In this document: piece by piece, positions 15,298 through 21,590 of the stretch
Layout: each line of letters starts with the position of its first letter
How positions within the stretch are numbered: the first letter of the stretch is position 1
From: a virus
IMG/VR virus record: IMGVR_UViG_3300025508_000178
Span: 1-21,590 of that record
DNA: 21,590 bases
Direction: 5' to 3' (one strand)
Program-made: the position numbers and the translations under genes
Notes under the pieces: generated by a model
What the model was told of the DNA's origin: nothing
What the model saw: the letters and a program-made list of their open reading frames with translations, nothing else
Databases searched by the model: none

Positions 15298-16080
15298 ATG
15301 TTAGATGATAGACAAGATATAATAGCAAAAAGAAATTTAAATCAACAACTTAACCCTGAGTTAAGTATAGCGGAACCTGGTGTTATAAATAAATTATCAT
15401 CAGGACTTGGTGCTCAAAAGGTTTCAGTGCCTGATGCTGATGAAGTTAGAGAAGGTATGAGGAGCAACAAAAATGACTCTAAAGAAAAATCTAGTAGTAA
15501 GGACTATGATAATCTCCTTGCTACAGTAGGTGGTTGGATGGAAGCTATAGCAAGTTTAGATGAACAACAAGAGTTAACAGAAAAGAAAGCTAGTTTAAGC
15601 ACTAGATCTATAGAAACTGAACCCCCTTTGGAAGACCCTGATGTTAAAACTTCAGGAAATGTAGCAAGTTTTATTGCAGGATTTGAAGGTTTTAGATCTA
15701 CTCCCTACAATGATGTGGGTAAGTTAGCTATTGGATACGGTACAAAAGCATCTGGGCCTAACCAAAAAATAACTAAAGAACAAGCTTTAAAAGCTATGAA
15801 TAAAGATATAAAAATAGCTAAAGAATATGTTTTAAAAGCTAAAAAGAAATATAATTACAATTGGTCTGACAATCAAGTTGATGCACTAACTAGTTTTACT
15901 TATAATGCAGGGCCAAAGAACCTTAATAAATTAATTGAAGATGGTACAAGAGGCGATGAGGAAATTTCATACATGCTTTTAGAGTATAACACTTCTGATG
16001 GTAAAGAATTAGAAGGACTTACAAAACGTAGAAAAGCTGAAGCTGAGTTGTTTACTCAAGGCTACAAGAAGGAAGATTAG
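15298..16080 (+). CDS. Phage lysozyme (GH24) with N-terminal extension
   Basis: A 260-residue protein. Residues about 118-256 form a T4-type (GH24) muramidase domain: 'FEGFRSTPYNDVG...IGYGTKA' (129-151), 'QVDALTSFTYNAG' (193-205), and the closing 'GLTKRRKAEAELF' (240-252). The catalytic Glu is E130 and the partner Asp is D139, with the usual eight residues between them. The third position, normally Thr (Ser in some relatives), is Ala144 here and the loop is one residue shorter. Residues 1-117 are charged, low in complexity and helical ('SIAEPGVINKLSSGLG', 'DNLLATVGGWMEAIASLDEQQ'), with neither signal peptide nor membrane segment. It would cleave the sugar backbone of peptidoglycan. Its place between internal-protein genes suggests a virion-carried lysozyme used at entry, with the extension attaching it to the particle; an endolysin is the alternative. 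Ribosome site TAGGA at 15286-15290. Confidence 0.8.
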   Translation: MLDDRQDIIAKRNLNQQLNPELSIAEPGVINKLSSGLGAQKVSVPDADEVREGMRSNKNDSKEKSSSKDYDNLLATVGGWMEAIASLDEQQELTEKKASLSTRSIETEPPLEDPDVKTSGNVASFIAGFEGFRSTPYNDVGKLAIGYGTKASGPNQKITKEQALKAMNKDIKIAKEYVLKAKKKYNYNWSDNQVDALTSFTYNAGPKNLNKLIEDGTRGDEEISYMLLEYNTSDGKELEGLTKRRKAEAELFTQGYKKED

Positions 16081-16083
16081 AAA

Positions 16084-16596
16084 ATGACAGAAGCAGCACT
16101 TATGGCAGCAATACCAGGACAATCTCTTACGGATTATCCAAAGAACTACCCTTGGGAAAGACCACCTGAGTTAGTAGATTTTAACGATGCTGTAAAGTAT
16201 CACATGGATAGAGTATCACAAGAAAATGTAATAGATAATATTCTTGATGCCCTTGAGTTTGGAGTACCTGCAAAGGTATTGTCTGATTCCATGATGTCAG
16301 GTGCAGTAGCCAGTGGTATTCACAGTATAGATGTAAGCTTAATAGCGGAGCCTATTATCAGATCTTTTATTATGAAGTCTGCAGACATGGCAGGTGTAGA
16401 GTACAAAGAAACTTTTAAAGGTGATGTGATGAGCACTGAAGAACGTGCTGCTATGCTCATGGGTGCTGTACAGGCAACACCAAAAGATAAAAGAGATGAA
16501 GGTTTTAAAGTTTTAAAAGAAGCTGCTGAGTCAGTGAAAGAAAAACCTGAAGAAGAAATGACAGAAGAAAAATCAAAAGGTTTAATGGCGAGGTAA
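16084..16596 (+). CDS. Conserved phage protein, function unknown (170 aa)
   Basis: A 170-residue protein. It starts with a hydrophobic Ala/Met patch ('ALMAAIPGQSLTDYPKNYPWERPPELVD'), where the 'YPKNYPWERPPE' motif looks diagnostic. It then has helical segments ('VIDNILDALEFGVPAKVLSDSMMSGAVASG', residues about 48-78, and 'EERAAMLMGAVQA'), and ends with a very charged tail rich in Glu and Lys (about 140-165). It lies 3 nt after the lysozyme stop and 4 nt before the next gene, so it is clearly part of the same unit. GAAGGAAG, about 8-15 nt before the ATG and inside the lysozyme gene, is the ribosome site. I recall similar proteins near structural genes of marine phages without an assigned role. 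An assembly or minor internal protein is possible. Confidence 0.55.
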   Translation: MTEAALMAAIPGQSLTDYPKNYPWERPPELVDFNDAVKYHMDRVSQENVIDNILDALEFGVPAKVLSDSMMSGAVASGIHSIDVSLIAEPIIRSFIMKSADMAGVEYKETFKGDVMSTEERAAMLMGAVQATPKDKRDEGFKVLKEAAESVKEKPEEEMTEEKSKGLMAR

Positions 16597-16600
16597 TAAG

Positions 16601-17869
16601 ATGGTACTAAAAGCAGTAAGAAGAGGTGCTTTCTTTGGTGCTCTCTCAGATAGACTAGAAGAAAATAGAGAGTATACTCGAAAAACATCTGACGCTATGC
16701 AGGAGTACCTGTGGACAGCAGGTCTTAACAGGCGTAACGAAGTAAAGAAATCTAAAACACAATTACAAGAAGCTTATGATTACTTAACAGGCAACGGACT
16801 TGAAGAAGACAGGGCTTTAGCTCTTTTAGATACAGATCCAAAAGAAATGTTAAGTCTGTATACCGTTGCCCAAAACTATAAATTAAAATCTGGTAGACTT
16901 ACTCCTAATATTTTAAATAGTGCAGTAACAATGGCAGAGGGATACGAATCTACAGGTATGACTGCTTCAGAATTAATTAAGAAAGCAGCACCTGATTTTG
17001 TAGAGGGTGCAGAGATAGATCCTCCTGCACAGGAAAGATCTTTCTTAGGAAAATTAATTGGAACTCCATCTATGGATGAGATCCGATATGATGTTTACTC
17101 ATCTGAGATCATGGGTAGAAAAGGATCAGACATTATGGCAAGTATCTCAGAGCCTACTATAAGAGCTAGAGATGCTGCAGGTGGTGTTGACACTGACTAC
17201 ACAGGACTAGGTGCTATGTCCACAACAGATATACTTCAGGTTCAAAGACAAATAATGCTAGATTATGATGCTGAATTAGAGAGGAAAAAAGCAAGTCTAA
17301 TTTCTGCTGTTGATGGTGCAACAGGAGATGAAAGAACTGATCTACAAAATAGAAGATTAGAATTAGAGAGAATATCTGATATAGATGATCCAAAAGAACA
17401 GCTTAGAAAAATGATGCAAAATCCTGATCTTGGTTTTGGTATAGCTCAACAATACTATCGTACAACGCCACAATCATTTATAGATAGACCTGAATTTATA
17501 GATAATGACTTGCTGCCTTTTATATCTGGAGATAATGAAACTACCACTGAACCTACTGGAGATCCCACTGAAGATCCTGAAGAACGTACTGAAGATACCA
17601 CTGAAGAACGTACTGAAGAACGTACTGAAGATACTACAGAATTTAATGTGTTAGATATAGAAGAGGGTGAAAACCCCATGACTGAAGCTAGAAAATTCTT
17701 TAAAAATAATCCACCAAGACAAGATTTTATGGCTGATAAAATTGTAGGCATTAAACTATCAGATGGCACTACTAAATTTTATAGATTTGTAAGTAAAAGA
17801 AGTCAGGGTCTTGGGTTTCCAGATAAAATTACAGTAGAAGAGGTTCTTTTATCAGAGATAACAGGGTGA
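16601..17869 (+). CDS. Helical virion-block protein with acidic TEERTED repeat (422 aa), function unknown
   Basis: A 422-residue, mainly helical protein. It starts with a basic 'MVLKAVRRGAFFGALSDRLEE', which could contact a membrane or another protein. A long charged helix (residues 20-60) follows, then a middle domain with 'MSTTDILQVQRQIMLDYDAELERKKASL' (about 206-233). Residues 323-347 are a tandem repeat of Thr-Glu-(Asp/Glu) units, probably a flexible acidic linker. A C-terminal small domain (about 355-422) has strands 'GIKLSDGTTKFYRFVSK' and 'KITVEEVLLSEI'. No enzyme motif is visible. Position between the lysozyme and the largest internal protein suggests an internal or ejection protein, in size comparable to a middle component. 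The family is not recognised; the role is inferred from context only. Confidence 0.5.
   Translation: MVLKAVRRGAFFGALSDRLEENREYTRKTSDAMQEYLWTAGLNRRNEVKKSKTQLQEAYDYLTGNGLEEDRALALLDTDPKEMLSLYTVAQNYKLKSGRLTPNILNSAVTMAEGYESTGMTASELIKKAAPDFVEGAEIDPPAQERSFLGKLIGTPSMDEIRYDVYSSEIMGRKGSDIMASISEPTIRARDAAGGVDTDYTGLGAMSTTDILQVQRQIMLDYDAELERKKASLISAVDGATGDERTDLQNRRLELERISDIDDPKEQLRKMMQNPDLGFGIAQQYYRTTPQSFIDRPEFIDNDLLPFISGDNETTTEPTGDPTEDPEERTEDTTEERTEERTEDTTEFNVLDIEEGENPMTEARKFFKNNPPRQDFMADKIVGIKLSDGTTKFYRFVSKRSQGLGFPDKITVEEVLLSEITG
17567..17640 (+). repeat. 12-bp coding tandem repeat (ACTGAAGAACGT)
   Basis: Units of ACTGAAGAACGT and ACTGAAGATACC/ACA alternate, encoding TEER and TEDT. The exact 12-bp unit repeats directly (17609-17620 region), so copy number probably varies by slippage in frame. 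Confidence 0.75.
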
Positions 17870-17876
17870 AGAATAG

Positions 17877-20800
17877 ATGACAACTACTTACACAATATCT
17901 ACAGATCGTTTAAAAAATATACTTGGTGAAGACGATGACACGTCCATTAAAAAGGATGTTCAGTCTGGTTCTTTAATAGATCAGTTGAGCCAGGATGAAA
18001 ACTTTAAAGTTATAAGTAGATACATGGATGATCGTTTTGGTATGACAACAGACCAGTACGACAAGGAAAAGATCATAGACTCTTACGTAAACAACATGCG
18101 TAAGTTTAACTTTGGTCAGTCTGTTGTTACAGTTGGAGAACTAAGTTATCTTAACAAGGGTAACGAACAGGCACTGGCTCGTAGAAGAAGACTGGCAGGG
18201 GATGCTTATAATTTATTTGACAGTCTTGGGGGAGCATTTAGTGAGGGAAGAACAGTAGGTGAGAAAGCTGATGCTGTCTATGACTATGCTCGTGCTCTTG
18301 TTATTGACCCTGTAAATATTCTAAGTCTTGGTATTGGTAAACTTGCAGCGTCAGGTGCTACCAAAGCAGCTAGTCAATTAGCTAAAAAAGCTGCAGTTCA
18401 GGCTGCTGAAGCGGCTACTAAGAAGCTTGGTAAGAAAGCTCTAACAAAAAAAGGTCAGGACAAGATTGCTCAAGAGGCTCGTAAAGCCTACACAAAAAAT
18501 ATAGTAAATGATACAGGTTACAAGACTGCTCTTAACAAAGCTTTGAATAAAGAAGTTGTAGCAACAGCTACTGTTGATTCTGCAGCAGGTATAGGAGTCG
18601 AAGCTTTAAATCAAAAGGCTAGAATGAAAGCAGAAACACAGGAAGAGTATGATCCTGTTGCTTTGTTGTTTAGTGGGGTAGGTGGTATTGGTGGAGGTGG
18701 TCTTGCTTTTACTTTAAATAAGTTAAGGGGAACATCTAAGATACCTCTTTACTCTACTCTAATAGATCAATCGGAACAAGTTACACTAGCCGCCAGAGAA
18801 GCAAACATGACAGAGGCTGCTAAACTTATTGACGTAGCTAAGTCTGTTGATGAATTAGATATAAAAGTTGTTGAAGACGGAACCTCAAGACTTTCCTCTT
18901 ACGCTGATAAGTGGGCAGAAAGAGTTAAAGAAGGTCTACAGATAAGGCTTGATAACAAAGAGATAGACGATAATATTTTTGATTTTAATCATGACCTTGA
19001 GTTATTAAGATATTTTTTATTTGGTGATAAAGAAACAGTCAAAGGTTTAAGAGATGTATTGTATGATGCAGGTGTGCAGAGATGGAGTGCAAGAGGTAAA
19101 GACGATAGGTTTAATTTATATCTAGGCGAAGTAATTGAAAAGTTAGATAAGAGTACTCTAGACAAAATTCAAAAATCTTTTGATACAATATTTAGTAATG
19201 CCTTGGATGATGAATTAAGTAAAATTTCTTTTAAAGATTTTATGAAGGGTTATGCTTCTAAAGCCAGTGAAGCAGGTAAAACATTACAAATTTCAAAACA
19301 ATTAAATTCTATATTTGAAGTGGCAGGTAAAGAAGCAAGTAATATTACCAATGAACAGGCTGTTAATATTGTGTTAGATCCTGCTAAAAAAGGTATATAC
19401 AAAACTATTACAGAAAAGTCTGCACCTTTTCAAAAAAACTTTATCAAGTATTTAGTTATGCACCCTGGAACTACCGCCCTCAACGTGAAGGGTTGGATTC
19501 AAGCATCTAGTATGCAGTCTTATACAGACATGTTAAAGGCAGGTCTTTACGGTCTTGCAGATGTTGTGCTTGATGGGAAAGACTCAGCAGTATCCTACAG
19601 AAATAAATCAAAACAGTTAATAAAACTACAGGGTCAGAAAGCTAGAAATATTCTTGATCCTTACATGACTTATGAAGCCGCTATGGATTACCTTACCTTT
19701 AGACCAGAGGCTAGGAAAGAATTATTTAGGTATATCAATGGTGGTGTAGAAGTAGATGATGTACTAAAAGAGTTACAGTTAAATCCTGGTGAGAAGTTAA
19801 CTGAAACTAGTTTTGAAAAGATAACAAGAAACTTGCAAACACTTTACGGAGTTAAAGCTCAAGATCTTCTTACTAAAACTCAAGAGTTTATGTACTCCCT
19901 TGATAAACAAGTAAGACTTGAGTATGACATGACCCTTAACGAGTTTATGACACAGGGAAACGTGTGGGAATACTTGTCCGATCCTGCGTCTGATGCTTAT
20001 CAAAAATTTCTTAAAATAGAAACCACTGCTGTAACAGAAGCTCTTGATAATACCTTCTCCAAATCTTTTACAAATGTAGCTCAAGCAAGAAAGGGTGATC
20101 CTGTTGCCATGCTTGCAGGTATTATTGAAGAGACAAGAAAGATACCTGTCATAGGAGCCATAGCTCCATTCGGTCAGTTCTTTAACAACACCCTGGCTTT
20201 TACTTTTAAACACTCAGGGGCAACTATGATCTACAGAAAAGCAGCAGGTATTGAACAAGATCCCTTTGAAGGTATTGCTAGAATGGCTGCAGGTTGGAGT
20301 GCTCTCGCTCTAGCAACAATGAAAGAGAAAAAGAATCTTGATGAAAACTTAGCTTGGCATGAAGAAAGACAATCAGATGGACAGGTTGTAAGTAGACAGT
20401 ACGATTTTCCCTACAGTCACTTTAAAGTTTTAGGTAGAGCAATGGCACACAAGTTGAGGGATGGTGACGTGCCTCAAGATTTAAAGAGAGTAGTATCAGA
20501 GCAAGTAGGTGTACAAGGATTTGTAAGAAACCTTGGTACACAAGGAAGAGTGCTCAGTGATCTAGGAACAAGCATCCTTGACCTTGATGGAACTGCAGCA
20601 GGTGACAACGGTATGAAACTTCTTGGTGAAGCTCTGGGTATGTACGCATCTGGTTTTAGTAGAGTTGCAGATCCTGCCAATCAAATCATTGCAATGTCCA
20701 GGGGTGAAGATTATGTTTACGCAGATAAGAAACAAGGCGTAAAAGAATTTAATAATGCTTTGAGATATACTGATGAAATATTTGATTTGATGACACTTGG

Positions 20801-21353
20801 TGCTCTTAAAAAGAACGCAGTAGAAAAGAAAATAGCTACGCAAGAAGATACACCTGCAGTTCCAATAGGAAGAGTGTTGGGTTATCGTGCTGTAGAAGCA
20901 CCATCAACAATAGAAAAGTTATTTAATGATGTTGGTAGATCACAGTGGAAGACAAACCTTTACAGTATTCCAGAAGCAACTAACGTTATTAATGATTACA
21001 TCTTTCCATACCTAGAGATGTGGGCAGATACTGTTGTTAAAAACAACTGGGATGAAAGAACATTAGCTGATAAAGAAAAGATTTTAAGTGACGTTCTTGT
21101 AGCGGCAAAGAATGATGTTAAAGAAGTTCTCAGGGTTTCTGAAAAAGATGAGCCTAGAAAAGCAGAATTAATATTCTCAATAACAAATAAAAATTTAAAG
21201 AAAGCTAAACTAAGAAAATACTTAGAGTCATTTGGAACCTCAGAAAAAAACTTATGGGAGTTAGATCCTCCTCAACTAGAACTAATACTATCATTCTTAG
21301 ATGACGAAGGTTTTAGGAATAGAATGTTAGAATCAGAATCAGGATTAAGATAA
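17877..21353 (+). CDS. Large internal virion protein / putative DNA ejection protein (1158 aa)
   Basis: A 1158-residue, mostly helical protein, the largest in the window. Near residues 105-150 'AGDAYNLFDSLGGAFSEGRTVGEKADAVYDYARALVIDPVNILSLGIG' resembles the N-terminal region of large structural proteins in marine cyanophage-like phages (memory). An Ala/Lys-rich helix follows (150-190). A Gly-rich hydrophobic stretch ('LLFSGVGGIGGGGLAFTL', about 260-278) could insert into or pass a membrane. 'VMHPGTTALNVKGWIQASSM' lies near residue 525-545, and 'APFGQFFNNTLAFTFKHSG' near 765-785. The C-terminal 250 residues are charged helices. I see no lytic transglycosylase motif, so it is not an evident counterpart of T7 gp16 by enzyme activity, but size, place at the end of the late unit and helicity point to the same role. 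It ends 8 nt before the terminator stem. Confidence 0.6.
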   Translation: MTTTYTISTDRLKNILGEDDDTSIKKDVQSGSLIDQLSQDENFKVISRYMDDRFGMTTDQYDKEKIIDSYVNNMRKFNFGQSVVTVGELSYLNKGNEQALARRRRLAGDAYNLFDSLGGAFSEGRTVGEKADAVYDYARALVIDPVNILSLGIGKLAASGATKAASQLAKKAAVQAAEAATKKLGKKALTKKGQDKIAQEARKAYTKNIVNDTGYKTALNKALNKEVVATATVDSAAGIGVEALNQKARMKAETQEEYDPVALLFSGVGGIGGGGLAFTLNKLRGTSKIPLYSTLIDQSEQVTLAAREANMTEAAKLIDVAKSVDELDIKVVEDGTSRLSSYADKWAERVKEGLQIRLDNKEIDDNIFDFNHDLELLRYFLFGDKETVKGLRDVLYDAGVQRWSARGKDDRFNLYLGEVIEKLDKSTLDKIQKSFDTIFSNALDDELSKISFKDFMKGYASKASEAGKTLQISKQLNSIFEVAGKEASNITNEQAVNIVLDPAKKGIYKTITEKSAPFQKNFIKYLVMHPGTTALNVKGWIQASSMQSYTDMLKAGLYGLADVVLDGKDSAVSYRNKSKQLIKLQGQKARNILDPYMTYEAAMDYLTFRPEARKELFRYINGGVEVDDVLKELQLNPGEKLTETSFEKITRNLQTLYGVKAQDLLTKTQEFMYSLDKQVRLEYDMTLNEFMTQGNVWEYLSDPASDAYQKFLKIETTAVTEALDNTFSKSFTNVAQARKGDPVAMLAGIIEETRKIPVIGAIAPFGQFFNNTLAFTFKHSGATMIYRKAAGIEQDPFEGIARMAAGWSALALATMKEKKNLDENLAWHEERQSDGQVVSRQYDFPYSHFKVLGRAMAHKLRDGDVPQDLKRVVSEQVGVQGFVRNLGTQGRVLSDLGTSILDLDGTAAGDNGMKLLGEALGMYASGFSRVADPANQIIAMSRGEDYVYADKKQGVKEFNNALRYTDEIFDLMTLGALKKNAVEKKIATQEDTPAVPIGRVLGYRAVEAPSTIEKLFNDVGRSQWKTNLYSIPEATNVINDYIFPYLEMWADTVVKNNWDERTLADKEKILSDVLVAAKNDVKEVLRVSEKDEPRKAELIFSITNKNLKKAKLRKYLESFGTSEKNLWELDPPQLELILSFLDDEGFRNRMLESESGLR

Positions 21354-21361
21354 ATAAAAAG

Positions 21362-21390
21362 AAACCCCCAGGAATTAACTGGGGGTTTTT
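21362..21390 (+). terminator. Strong, apparently bidirectional terminator closing the late block
   Basis: AAACCCCCAG (21362-21371) and CTGGGGGTTT (21379-21388) form a perfect 10-bp stem with a 7-nt loop, followed by T's to 21390. On the other strand the stem is followed by TTTCTTTTTATTT (complement of 21352-21364), so it can also stop the convergent gene at 21397-21588. Confidence 0.92.
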
Positions 21391-21396
21391 AGTTTG

Positions 21397-21590
21397 TTAT
21401 TTCTTTTTATTATTTTTGTAGTCGATCATCTTACTTGAGTAGGAGAAAGCTTCCTCAATTATTTGATCAGACTTAGTGTAATACTTACCAGAAGCAAGGA
21501 GTCCTGACAAGGCATGACCTGCAAAGAAATCGTTAGTCTCTACCTTTATCTGAGTAGTATCTTTATTTGATACAAACTCTTGGGCTTCCT
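21397..21590 (-). CDS. Convergent small hypothetical phage protein, C-terminal part (5' end outside window)
   Basis: On the minus strand a frame open at the right edge runs for 63 codons to a TAA (complement of 21397-21399). It reads 'DFFAGHALSGLLASGKYYT' then 'DQIIEEAFSYSSKMIDYK' and ends in Asn/Lys. The 'FAGxALxGLLAS...EEAxxYxxxMI' pattern is one I have seen in short, uncharacterised proteins of marine phages and related prophages; no function is known to me. The codon use is coherent and the other two minus frames carry stops near the edge, which supports it being real. It converges on the late transcription unit and shares its terminator, so it belongs to a different, probably earlier-expressed or regulatory module. 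Confidence 0.7.
   Translation of the reverse strand, partial: EAQEFVSNKDTTQIKVETNDFFAGHALSGLLASGKYYTKSDQIIEEAFSYSSKMIDYKNNKKK

Noticed and set aside
1-21590. tRNA genes, integrase/attachment sites, IS elements
   Set aside because: No cloverleaf-like stretch, recombinase motif or inverted-repeat-bounded transposase was seen on reading both strands.

Overview
The window reads as the late structural (virion) cassette of a short-tailed, AT-rich double-stranded DNA bacteriophage, most likely a marine podovirus-like phage. The reasons are protein families that I recognise from memory as common in marine phage genomes: a capsid protein C-terminus, an adaptor/nozzle pair of the SU10 type, tail fibres with 'ELNxLDG' repeats, kelch-like 'YVTIASTGNATDFG' repeats, DUF7483-like repeats, a DUF6127 membrane protein and large helical internal proteins. 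There is no tape measure, tail-tube or sheath gene, which fits a short tail. No terminase, portal, replication gene, integrase, tRNA or CRISPR is visible. The host cannot be fixed from the sequence; a marine alphaproteobacterium or cyanobacterium is plausible but inferred.

Layout, all on the + strand from 1 to 21353. (a) 1-903: 3' end of the major capsid gene and an Ala/Gly-rich, probably decorating, capsid-associated gene, followed by a compact hairpin terminator at 914-938. (b) 960-3637: adaptor (head-tail connector) and tail nozzle; the same ~60-residue beta module is found inserted in both. (c) 3638-10936: a 7.3 kb host-recognition block of five consecutive genes, comprising a 907-aa fibre, a 121-aa accessory protein, two adjacent paralogues each with six kelch-like repeats, and a 667-aa protein built from six ~95-residue units. 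(d) 10951-12062: a conserved coiled-coil protein of unknown function and a small single-pass membrane protein (DUF6127-like). (e) 12074-21353: the probable ejection/internal virion set, comprising a 1069-aa protein with a long unbroken 11-residue repeat array, a GH24 lysozyme with an N-terminal extension, two proteins of unknown function, and a 1158-aa protein.

Most genes are separated by 0-16 nt or overlap as TAATG, so translation is probably coupled and the whole block is probably transcribed together. The only larger gap (56 nt) holds the 914-938 hairpin, which could lower tail-gene expression relative to capsid. The block ends at a strong, apparently bidirectional terminator (21362-21390). 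Beyond it lies the 3' end of a convergent minus-strand gene (21397-21588) that marks the border of the late module.

Working model (inference): capsid and decoration protein form the head. Adaptor and nozzle form the stub tail. The repeat proteins at 3638-10936 form fibres or tips that contact the cell. On binding, the internal proteins at 12074-21353 are ejected, with the lysozyme domain opening the peptidoglycan and the long helical proteins forming a passage for DNA.
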